A stretch of 64,000 bases of DNA from Deltaproteobacteria bacterium (lineage in GTDB: Bacteria; Desulfobacterota; Desulfarculia; Adiutricales; Adiutricaceae). Under the pieces are notes generated by a model that had not been told where the DNA came from, ran no database searches, and was given only the letters and a program-made list of their open reading frames with translations. Of this stretch, positions 57,115 through 64,000 are shown one piece after another. Positions within the stretch are counted from its first letter, which is position 1; each line of letters starts with the position of its first letter. The position numbers and the translations under genes were made by a program. Where the stretch lies: positions 62,001-126,000 of the forward strand of contig JAISEL010000071.1 of assembly GCA_031264185.1 (NCBI GenBank), written 5' to 3'.

Positions 57115-57907
57115 GTATAGAGATTACGGGAGGAAAAACATTTTTCCGATACTTTTAAGCGATTAAGGTAGAACCTTACAGTTTTCGGGTTTCTGAGCTG
57201 GCCTTTAAGTTAATCGTTTTCGAGTTGGTATAGTTTTTGCTTGATAAGATTAATTTTTTCCGGTACCATATGGTAATAAAACAACCATGGTCTTCATTTT
57301 CCCTCAAAACCACCACTGCTGGCCGTTTATTTGGTGGAGGGAGATGCGCTGATGATTTATTACCCTGATACCGACCTGGAGTACGATGAGACATTCAAGA
57401 CCGAGAGGGACTTTTTTGAGTACTCAACGCCTGTCCGCTGGCCCAAGGGACTCCGCTGTCCAAAGCGCCAAAATGACAAAATAAGGCTCCATCAACATAA
57501 ATATATGGACTACTGCCTAGACGAGTTTGTATTTCGATTTAATCGCAGGAAATCCAAGAGTAAGGGAAAGCTCTTTAGGCGTCTAATTGAACAGGCTGTT
57601 ATTACGCCTCCAGTAACCAGAGAAGAGTTGAAGATTGAACCTCTGGCTGTTGTTTGAACTCCAGTGTCGACGCTAAAAGAGGCCATTAAAGCACGCAAGC
57701 AGATGCTGGGTCAAATTTACTTTCAGCAAAAAATGAGCCGATAAGTCAATATCCAAAGTTTACCGTTACCGTTCTATCGGCAATATTTGTGCCAAACTGA
57801 CGGGAGACCAAAACAAGAGAATATATTGTTTCCTCAACTATATATGGCTCCTCCCTTAATCGCTTAAAAGGGACGGAAAAATATTTTTCCTCCCGCAATC
57901 GCTATAC
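57115..57907 (+). mobile_element. internally deleted IS1595-type element with long terminal inverted repeats
   Basis: Terminal inverted repeats of 54 bp (57115-57168 and 57854-57907) match at about 48 of 54 positions; each contains its own small palindrome (GGAAAAA-ATTTTTCC type). They enclose a short transposase remnant, so the unit looks like a non-autonomous deletion derivative. I found no clear target duplication. Confidence 0.75.
57352..57657 (+). pseudogene. internally deleted IS1595 transposase
   Basis: An open frame of about 100 codons that joins the N-terminal zinc-ribbon region of an IS1595 transposase (STPVRWPKGLRCPKR) directly to its C-terminal catalytic end (CLDEFVFRFNRRKSKSKGKL, then LIEQAV and TREELKIEP). 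About 200 residues, including most of the DDE domain, are missing, so it cannot be active. The C-terminal segment is related to but not identical with the inverted relic at 56.5-57.0 kb. Confidence 0.75.
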
Positions 57908-58134
57908 CCATGTTAAAGGTTACGGGGTGCTAGACTCAAGTGAAAAAATATAATAATTTCAGCTGGCTATAAAGATATACTAAAATAACTTGTAGACACG
58001 GGCTAGAGTAACAGAGCCTTATTGGCGACTACATACATTCGCGGGTGATTGGGTAGTTTTTTCTAATGATAATCTGTGCCTTAAAAGCGAACTGCTAATG
58101 CGGTAAAATTTTTCATTTACAAGGGGACTTGCGC
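57908..58134. other. short intergenic stretch before the PIN-like gene
   Basis: AT-rich sequence without a gene. AAGGGG at 58121-58126 is the ribosome binding site of the next gene. Confidence 0.4.
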
Positions 58135-58905
58135 ATGAGCGATTGGGACTTCCTGTACGACATGCAGGAGATGGGATACAGTCAAGAAGATATTATGGAA
58201 GCCATGGCTTCTTCTGGCGTTGCACCGTGTGATGTGGGTGATGCGGAATGTATCAAAGAACAGGAGCTAAGAACAAAAAACAAAGAAAATACCATTATGA
58301 AACGATTATTTTTAGTGGATTTTGAAAATGTCCACAACGGGGGGTTAAAAGGGATAAAATTATTATCACGAGACGATGATATTGTTTTATTCTATTCAGA
58401 AAGTAATAGCGAATCCATCGCTATTATAAGCGAACTCCGCGATGGTATACAGTATGCTAAAATTATCAGTAATGGGCAGAATGCTCTTGATTTTCAACTT
58501 TCAAGCTATCTCGGATTTGCCATCAAGGATGCTGCTATTAACAATCTACTTGCCGCTACGCGGTTCTACATAATCAGCAAAGATGCCGGGTTTGACGCTG
58601 TTTTGAATTTTTGGACTAAAACTCAGTTTATTAAAAATCTAAATTTGAACCCCTTCATAGCCCGTGCAGCTAATATCCATTTGGCTTTACAACCGCCGAA
58701 GGCTGCACTGCCTAAAGAGAGCAAACAAGCACCCATCCCCTCAAAGCCAAAAAATAACCAGCTAAGACCTGTAGATGAATTGATTAAATCCGCACAGACA
58801 TATAGCGATTTCCATTCCGCATTAGTCAAAAGTTACGGAATGCCAAAGGGTAGCGAGTTGTACAGAAGCAACAAGGAGAGATTCAAGGCCTTAAAAAACT
58901 TATGA
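58135..58905 (+). CDS. PIN-like domain protein (putative RNase)
   Basis: A 256-residue protein. AAGGGG eight bases upstream favours ATG at 58135 over TTG at 58129. After an N-terminal helical segment (about 1-52) comes a PIN-like/NYN-like nuclease domain: LFLVDFENVHNGG (first acidic motif), NALDFQLSSYLG (second) and YIISKDAGFDAVLNFW (third). A basic C-terminal tail follows a proline-rich linker. Related single-strand RNases occur in toxin or defence settings; no antitoxin is adjacent. Base composition is more AT-rich than the core genes, and it sits among IS relics, suggesting acquisition. Confidence 0.72.
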   Translation: MSDWDFLYDMQEMGYSQEDIMEAMASSGVAPCDVGDAECIKEQELRTKNKENTIMKRLFLVDFENVHNGGLKGIKLLSRDDDIVLFYSESNSESIAIISELRDGIQYAKIISNGQNALDFQLSSYLGFAIKDAAINNLLAATRFYIISKDAGFDAVLNFWTKTQFIKNLNLNPFIARAANIHLALQPPKAALPKESKQAPIPSKPKNNQLRPVDELIKSAQTYSDFHSALVKSYGMPKGSELYRSNKERFKALKNL

Positions 58906-59199
58906 TGCCTGTTTAAAAGTCTCAGCTCTCGGAAAAACAGCTGAAATCGCTTCTCAAAAAAGAGTATCTTTATTTTATCGTTCACCGAATGGAGTCTCCC
59001 TTTTTTCCTTTTTAGTCAATCCAGAAAATGCAGTTTCTATCCAAGTTAAACTGAATCACCGAATGTCCCTGAGCTCCTCCCACGACAGACTCCATATGTG
59101 GGCATCCTGGACACTTTCGTGGTCCAATGACCACCAATTTTTTTCATCAATGTTTTCTATAAACTGGGCGTGTGCCTACTAAATATCGAACAATTTGTG
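58906..59199. other. decayed sequence of unknown origin
   Basis: About 290 bp without a usable reading frame. I could not identify a parent gene. Confidence 0.35.
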
Positions 59200-60285
59200 G
59201 CCCAAATAAGGCCAGGAGGCCAAAATAACTGCTCTGGAGGCTAAATTAGCCGGGGCGGAATTTAGACTTTTTTTAGCTCTACAGCCTCAGGATGGATCTA
59301 CCCTGGATTTAAGTTAAAAAGACGAAGCCGCTCCGAAAGCGTCAAATCAGGCTCATATTGCTGAATTAACCGAAAAATTAAGATGGCTTCCACGGCGGCC
59401 GATCTGCCTGTCAGTCCGACAGCCAGTCCAAAATTTCAAAACTTGAAGCTAAACTGGCAGCTCCGAAATCAAATTTCAGAAACACTAATTTCCCTCCAAG
59501 TTCTGATCTGCCCAGTGTCTCAAAGGAGAAACCGCGAAAGAAAGACGGACCAAAAAGGTGCTAAAGGGCGCAACATAAGCATCCCCTGCATACGCGCCAT
59601 AAATTTAAGCGTAATGAAGCTGATATTACCCCGGCGGATAATTATGAGAATCTATTTTCTTCGGGCTCACCTTGACTTTCGCGTATTTAATTTTATTTAT
59701 AGTCAAAATTATCCGCCGGAGTAATAATATAATACCGCATAAGCCGGAGGATACGTCCTGTCCTGACTGAGGAGATCTTTTGGTCCTTGCCACGGAACAT
59801 GATAAACAAAAAAACCGGCGAGATATTCCTCCGGATTCCGTCCAAAAAATTATCCATCTCGCATAAGGCAATGTTTGCCCCGAATGTGTAATAAAATCGT
59901 AAAAGGAACGATTCCTCAGGAGGTTATCAATCAAGGGCATATCGGCCCGCAATTGACGGTTCTGATCGCCTTCCTTACTACAACAGTCTGCAGCGTACCC
60001 GTCAGAAAAGATAAAAGGAATTTTTCTTCCCGTTCAGCATAAGTATCTGCCAGCTCAACAAGTCTCTGAAAAATATGGCCTGAATCCTTAGGCCATCATA
60101 CGAAGAACTCCCAGGATCATGTCAAAGATTCCAGGGCTCTGAACACTGATGAGACCAGCCACAGACACAGGGGCAAAAGACTGTATGCCTGGGTTTTCGA
60201 GGCCCTTAAATTCTAGTTCTACAAGATTGGAACTCGGTCACGGTCAGCTTTTATGTTGGATGATATTTTAGGTTTGGACTATAAT
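59200..60285 (+). pseudogene. IS66-family transposase (TnpC) relic
   Basis: Plus-strand fragments appear in the order of an IS66 transposase: a leucine-zipper-like LEAKLAGAEFRLF, then NTNFPPSSDLPSVSKEKPRK with the serine/proline-rich linker, CNKIVKGTIPQEVINQGHIG then PQLTVLIAFL, and DETSHRHRGKRLYAWVFEA followed by MLDDILGLD. Multiple stops and frame changes separate them, and the C-terminal catalytic part is missing. The relic ends next to the 3' end of the JAMM protease pseudogene. Confidence 0.75.
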
Positions 60286-60718
60286 TATTGTTTCTTCGGC
60301 AGCTTTCTTATCTCCATCAGTCCCTGTCAGGCTAAATGATTTTAAGACTGGCACAGGTCCGGCTAAAGAGAGGATCAGGTAACTGGCCATGGGGTCAAAG
60401 CTTAAAAACTTAAGCGCAGGTCCTCTTCGGATGGTCTGGCCGGGGTTTCGGGGTGGGAATGGAAATTGCCCAAATGGTTTAGACCTGATTTTCTCATGTC
60501 AGGGACCGCTGCCAACTGTCCTGAAGGATTCAGGCTGAAATGTACGTTGGGCCGGTTCAGGTTTGGAAGGGAGTAGATCTTTTTTATGATTTTGACTCTC
60601 CGTCTTCATTTCCGGTAATAAGGCTGCAGCCTTCCTGGGGCAGACAGACACAGCAGAGGTTCAGGATCTGGGTAAACAGGTTCTCACTTATGGCGATTTT
60701 TAAAATTTCACGTCGCAC
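60268..60718 (-). pseudogene. JAMM/MPN-type metalloprotease with two frameshifts
   Basis: About 150 codons in three frames. Frame 1 begins GTG overlapping the thiF-like stop and contains LPQEGCSLITGNEDG; frame 2 contains HFSLNPSGQLAAVPDMRKSG and HSHPETPARPSEEDLR; frame 3 contains FDPMASYLILSLAGPVP and EETIIIV before TAA. The catalytic pattern (Glu, His-x-His, ten residues, Asp) is preserved, so decay is recent. Both frameshifts lie at homopolymers (A run near 60580, T run near 60410), so sequencing error is possible. In comparable operons this protease trims the sulfur-carrier tail. Confidence 0.75.
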
Positions 60719-61506
60719 TGGGCCGACTCGTAATCGGTCGGCGTTTTGATCGTCGGCTCTTTTCCGCAGACAGCGCAGTTGTGCCTAATAGGAACAGCAA
60801 TCTTCCGAAACTCGGTCTTTAAAGCATCGTAAGTCAGTAAGCTTCCGGTCAGTAAGCTGCCGGTTCCGGTCAGATATTTTATTGCTTCCATAGCCTCCAA
60901 ACAGCCGATGACTCCGGCCAGAGCTCCGATGACTCCGGCCTGGCGGCAGGTCGGTACGGTGTCAGGCGGTGGCGGGGCCACAAAAAGACAGCGGTAACAG
61001 GGACCTGCACCTGGAACATAGGTCATGAGCTGACCGCTGAACCTTAGAATTCCGGCGTGGGTAAAAGGTTTTTTTCCAATCACACAGGCGTCGTTAATTA
61101 AAAATTTAGCTGAGAAATTGTCGGTGCCGTCAATTATAAAATCATAGCCGGATATTAGTTCCAAAATGTTTTCAGCCGAGGCCTTTACACTATTAGTTAT
61201 GACTTTAACATCCGGATTTAAAGCAGCCAGTGTTTCCAGGGCTGATTCGGTTTTAGGGCGGCCTAAATCAGGTGTGGCATGGAGGATCTGGCGCTGAAGA
61301 TTAGTCAGGTCGACCGCATCTCCATCCGTTAAGCCAAGAGTACCCACTCCGGCCGCCGCCAGATACATGGCCGCCGGAGAGCCAAGACCGCCGGCGCCGA
61401 TAATTAAAACCCTGGCCGAAAGGAGAGCTTTCTGGCCCCTGGGACCGATCTCTTTTAAGATGATTTGCCGGCTGTAGCGTTCCAGCTGCCTGTCGGTTAA
61501 GCTCAC
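60700..61506 (-). CDS. ThiF/MoeB-type sulfur-carrier adenylyltransferase
   Basis: A 268-residue E1-like enzyme that adenylates the C-terminal glycine of a ThiS-like carrier. RYSRQIILKEIG, the nucleotide loop VLIIGAGGLGSPAAMYLAAAG, DGDAVDLTNLQRQI and the zinc cysteines (CYRCLF and CAVCG) are visible. It lies in an operon with the carrier, a TusA-like protein, a sulfite reductase and a JAMM protease remnant, which argues for homocysteine or cysteine sulfur transfer rather than thiamine or molybdopterin synthesis. Confidence 0.9.
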   Translation of the reverse strand: MSLTDRQLERYSRQIILKEIGPRGQKALLSARVLIIGAGGLGSPAAMYLAAAGVGTLGLTDGDAVDLTNLQRQILHATPDLGRPKTESALETLAALNPDVKVITNSVKASAENILELISGYDFIIDGTDNFSAKFLINDACVIGKKPFTHAGILRFSGQLMTYVPGAGPCYRCLFVAPPPPDTVPTCRQAGVIGALAGVIGCLEAMEAIKYLTGTGSLLTGSLLTYDALKTEFRKIAVPIRHNCAVCGKEPTIKTPTDYESAQCDVKF

Positions 61507-61712
61507 AGTCTGCCTCCGCCCATGAAGCGCAAAAATTTCACCAGATCGCCGCAGGCCAAAGTCCTGGAAAGATATGCCTCCCGCTCGGCAGATTCTCCAC
61601 AGACGGCCTCTGAGACATATTCCGGGGCAGGCACATTTTCTACAGGTATAAGCTGGACTGCTGTCATATTGTCCGCAAAAAATTTCTTCTCACCGGAAAC
61701 AGTAAGTTTCAT
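61503..61712 (-). CDS. ThiS/MoaD-like sulfur-carrier protein with a C-terminal extension
   Basis: A 69-residue beta-grasp carrier starting MKLTVSGEKKFF. The end is GDLVKFLRFMGGGRL. The diglycine needed for thiocarboxylation is followed by extra residues (GRL or RL), so it must be trimmed before activation. As I recall, the Wolinella HcyS system uses a JAMM protease (HcyD) for this step. The stop overlaps the thiF-like start by four bases. Confidence 0.8.
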   Translation of the reverse strand: MKLTVSGEKKFFADNMTAVQLIPVENVPAPEYVSEAVCGESAEREAYLSRTLACGDLVKFLRFMGGGRL

Positions 61713-61771
61713 TTTATTAACTCACCAGGTGGTTAAGGCCAAATCATGCTCAATCATCCGTTTTTTAGGCT

Positions 61772-62041
61772 CTAGAAATAATCCGGAGCTTTTTTGACCA
61801 GAAGCCGGTAAGTGCCGTCCCGGTTGTCAGTCAGTTTTAAGACCCTGTGTCCGTCTTCTTTAAGACTGCGGGGGACATTTTCGGTAGGTTCGCCGTCATT
61901 TAAGCGGATGGCGAGAATTTGTCCGACCTCTAAGTCATCTAAGGCCACTTTAGCCTTGACAAAGGTCATAGGGCAGACCACATCGCAGATATCCAGTTCC
62001 GCATCGGGCTCTGCAGTCCTGGGATCAGTTTTTTTGGTCAT
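61772..62041 (-). CDS. TusA-like sulfur-relay protein
   Basis: An 89-residue protein of the TusA/SirA fold. The active cysteine is in DVVCPMTFVKAKVAL (CP motif), and GQILAIRLNDGEPTENVPRSL is the usual central block. TusA proteins pass persulfide sulfur between partners. Its start overlaps the end of the reductase gene by four bases, so the two are tightly coupled. Confidence 0.88.
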   Translation of the reverse strand: MTKKTDPRTAEPDAELDICDVVCPMTFVKAKVALDDLEVGQILAIRLNDGEPTENVPRSLKEDGHRVLKLTDNRDGTYRLLVKKAPDYF

Positions 62042-62892
62042 AGTCTGGACTCCAGTAAGCTCTTCAAAGCTTCCCAGCCAACCCGGTCGGCGGCCAGCCG
62101 AAATCGCTCCCCGGCCCGGGCATGCTCGGCAAAATAGTCTAAAGCCGCATCGCAGGCCTTTAAAACTTTTTCCCGGTCGGTCAGAATAGGGGTTAACTGA
62201 AGGCCCTGGGCGATAAGGTTGCCGAACGTGCCGCCGAAAGAAACGATATAGCCGGGTATGCCGCTCCAGGCATCAGTGGGGCAGGCTTTGACGCAGCGGC
62301 CGCAGTTGCTGCATTTTTCAGGATCGAAGTAAACTTTCTCCTCATCGGCCGTGATGGCTCCCTGGCGGCAGGCTTTGACGCACACTCCGCACAGAGAGCA
62401 GTCGGCGGACTGCCAGGAGACAACGTAACCGCCTTTGATGCCCACATCGTTTTCCTCGGCTTTCAGGCAGTTATTCTGGCAGCCGGTGACTCCGAACTTA
62501 AACTTGTGAGGCAGATTCCGGCCGAAATAACGCCCGGAAATCTCATTGGCCAGATCTAAGGTGTCAATGCAGCCGCTGGGGCAGATATCAATGCCCTGAC
62601 AGGCGGTTACGGTCCGGACCCGAGGCCCGCAAACGCCGGTTTCCACACCGCCGTCAGATAAGGCCTTTTTGACGTCTTCCACGTCCTTCAGCTGAATAAA
62701 AGGAATCTCCACTCCCTGGCGGGAAGTCAGATGGACATACCCATGTCCGTAAGTTTCGGCCGCCCGGCTGATGGTGTTCAGCTGACCTGAGGTCAGATTG
62801 CCGCCGATGACCTTAAGCCTTAAAGAAAAATTGTCCTTCTGGCGCTGGCGCATAAAGCCGCCGTTTTTTAATGCCTTGTAATCGGCTGCCAT
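62038..62892 (-). CDS. siroheme-type sulfite/nitrite reductase subunit with ferredoxin insert
   Basis: A 284-residue reductase of the dissimilatory-type (AsrC/Fsr-like) sulfite reductase family. An N-terminal half-domain (LKVIGGNLTSGQLNTI, HLTSRQGVEIPFIQL) is followed by the siroheme-iron-sulfur cysteines (TACQGIDICPSGC, VTGCQNNC) and two ferredoxin-like clusters (CSLCGVCVKACRQG, CSNCGRCVKACP). It is likely to provide sulfide to the downstream TusA-ThiS-ThiF genes. It is short for an assimilatory enzyme and typical of the small anaerobic form. First gene of the operon. Confidence 0.87.
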   Translation of the reverse strand: MAADYKALKNGGFMRQRQKDNFSLRLKVIGGNLTSGQLNTISRAAETYGHGYVHLTSRQGVEIPFIQLKDVEDVKKALSDGGVETGVCGPRVRTVTACQGIDICPSGCIDTLDLANEISGRYFGRNLPHKFKFGVTGCQNNCLKAEENDVGIKGGYVVSWQSADCSLCGVCVKACRQGAITADEEKVYFDPEKCSNCGRCVKACPTDAWSGIPGYIVSFGGTFGNLIAQGLQLTPILTDREKVLKACDAALDYFAEHARAGERFRLAADRVGWEALKSLLESRL

Positions 62893-63080
62893 GTCATGTT
62901 TCTCCCACTTCCTAACGGAATGTCATGGTCAATAAAACCGGGCTGAAGATAAAAAAATTATCCGGCCGATATCCCCGTGGTTTTGGTTAAAGCTCACGGC
63001 CCTGAGCTGAAGAATAAATTTATAATGATGCCAGAAGCGCCCGGTTGCTTATAAGCCCCAGAGCCTCAGGCATACATTCA
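62893..63080. other. upstream region of the sulfur operon
   Basis: About 190 bp that should contain the operon promoter. I could not identify a defined element. Confidence 0.3.
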
Positions 63081-63112
63081 GAAAAAAGACCAAAGAGACA
63101 TCTCTTTGGTCT
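63081..63112 (-). terminator. terminator of the histone-deacetylase-family gene
   Basis: On the minus strand AGACCAAAGAGA and TCTCTTTGGTCT form a perfect 12-bp stem with a 2-nt loop, followed by a T run, about 95 bp after the stop codon. Confidence 0.85.
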
Positions 63113-63206
63113 TCTGATTAAGATCAACCAAGTGTGAATATTTTGACAATAGCCGGAAAATAATTAGTCCGGGCCTTTATGTTTACAATAAGCCGGAGGG
63201 TTAAAA

Positions 63207-64000
63207 TCAATTTTTCCTTAAAGCCGCCTCTTTTTCCTCTGCGGCGGCCAGACATTTGGGACAGGCGCTGCGGGGCAGTTTAAAAAAAGTTTTTAAGGGA
63301 CTGACCTCGGAAGCCGTCTCCACGATTAAAAGGCCGGGGCAGTCCGGGCAGTCGCGCAGAGATTCCCGGCGCCTTTCATTAATATAGTGGGGCCAGTCAT
63401 CCTGAACGTCCTGGGTTACGGCGTGGGTGTCGTAGAAGATCCGTCTTTCCCGGAGCCAGTAGCCGTCCCGGAGTACCGAACCGCTGTTACTGGGTTCAGG
63501 TTTTCTTCGTTTTTTATGGATAGTTTCGGCCATCTTCCTGATGTAATCTAAAACTTCTTTTTTGGTCGGCGGCCGTCCCGTGGCCGGCAGAGGCTCGCGG
63601 ACGGCGGTCCAGTCCAAACCGGCCATGGACATGATAATGGCCAGATTGGTATAAGGAAGGGCTCCCTGGATAGCGTAACCCCCCTCCAAAACGGCAATGT
63701 CGGGATTGATCATAGCTGACATCTGGGCATAGCCCTGAGCTGTCAGTTTCATGTTGGTGATGGGGTCGGTAAAGTGATTGTCCTGACCGGCCGAATTAAT
63801 GACCAGTTCCGGCTGCCACTCGGCTAAAATAGGCTGAACAATGAGCTGGACCGCCAGGTGAAAGCCCTCATCCCCGGTCTCCGGGGGCAGAGGGATATTA
63901 ATAGTTGAACCCCAGGCCTGGGGACCGCCCATTTCATCGGGAAAGCCGGTGCCGGGATATAGAGTCCGGCCGTCCTGGTGGATACTGATAAAAAGCGTAT
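63207..64000 (-). CDS. histone deacetylase family protein, partial (start beyond the window)
   Basis: At least 264 residues visible; the frame stays open to the window edge (TLFISIHQDGRTLYPGTGF precedes the first internal Met). HQDGRTLYPGTG is the active-site glycine loop region, SAGQDNHFTDP contains zinc-binding acid residues, and LEGGYAIQ is the C-terminal active-site loop. Bacterial members deacetylate polyamines, acetoin-related or other small substrates. The C-terminal 70 residues carry two cysteine pairs (CPDC and CPKC), probably a zinc ribbon, which is unusual for the family. Confidence 0.88.
   Translation of the reverse strand, partial: TLFISIHQDGRTLYPGTGFPDEMGGPQAWGSTINIPLPPETGDEGFHLAVQLIVQPILAEWQPELVINSAGQDNHFTDPITNMKLTAQGYAQMSAMINPDIAVLEGGYAIQGALPYTNLAIIMSMAGLDWTAVREPLPATGRPPTKKEVLDYIRKMAETIHKKRRKPEPSNSGSVLRDGYWLRERRIFYDTHAVTQDVQDDWPHYINERRRESLRDCPDCPGLLIVETASEVSPLKTFFKLPRSACPKCLAAAEEKEAALRKN

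Overview
The window looks like a chromosomal segment of a Gram-negative, strictly anaerobic bacterium, most plausibly a deltaproteobacterial (Desulfobacterota-type) lineage. The evidence is an MlaDEF outer-membrane lipid system and several lipobox proteins, a desulfoferrodoxin plus rubrerythrin pair for oxygen defence, a siroheme-type sulfite reductase with a TusA/ThiS/ThiF sulfur-carrier cluster, and parA-parB-rsmG next to a very AT-rich gene-free region. Decayed genes and insertion-sequence relics suggest a genome that is eroding, as in host-associated bacteria, but the lineage and lifestyle are inferences. I recognised no rRNA or tRNA genes.

Layout. 0.5-5.1 kb: chemoreceptor, glycosyltransferase, and an IspH-UbiA fusion. 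5.2-10.7 kb: small coiled-coil membrane protein, rpmB, metW/metX, histidine phosphatase. 10.7-15.0 kb: response regulator with HD-GYP domain, then mlaE-mlaF-mlaD. 17.1-22.5 kb: sigma-54 activator with a degenerate receiver, then a 1.2-kilo-residue TPR protein. 23.3-28.9 kb: WecA/MraY-type transferase, two tandem parB genes, parA, rsmG and two small genes. 28.9-33.8 kb: no intact gene, but a dense parS array. 33.8-37.6 kb: aminotransferase, ilvD, EamA transporter. 37.7-43.7 kb: alpha-2-macroglobulin lipoprotein. 44.4-47.5 kb: pyrB-pyrC and lepB. 47.8-54.4 kb: plus-strand housekeeping run (cvpA, mazG, rimO, polyprenyl synthase, lipoprotein, coaBC). 54.4-55.4 kb: desulfoferrodoxin and rubrerythrin. 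56.1-60.3 kb: IS1595 and IS66 relics around an orphan PIN-like gene. 60.3-62.9 kb: sulfur-transfer operon with a frameshifted JAMM protease. 63.2 kb to the edge: partial histone-deacetylase family gene.

The most striking object is the centromere-like array at about 30.16-32.90 kb. It holds ten exact TGTTNCACGTGAAACA sites, eight with one substitution and several more degraded ones, on a roughly 47-bp spacing grid with a repeated spacer. It lies a few kilobases from parA and from two parB paralogues, only one of which keeps the N-terminal glycine/leucine peptide expected to contact ParA.

The second unusual feature is a family of related non-coding elements, about 350 to 880 bp, lying directly against the ATGA start of four unrelated genes (the coiled-coil gene, the histidine phosphatase, the sigma-54 activator and parA). 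They resemble HEARO/IS200-IS605 omega-RNA-type elements. Each carries a Shine-Dalgarno-like sequence that a conserved stem could bring to 8-9 nt from the start codon.
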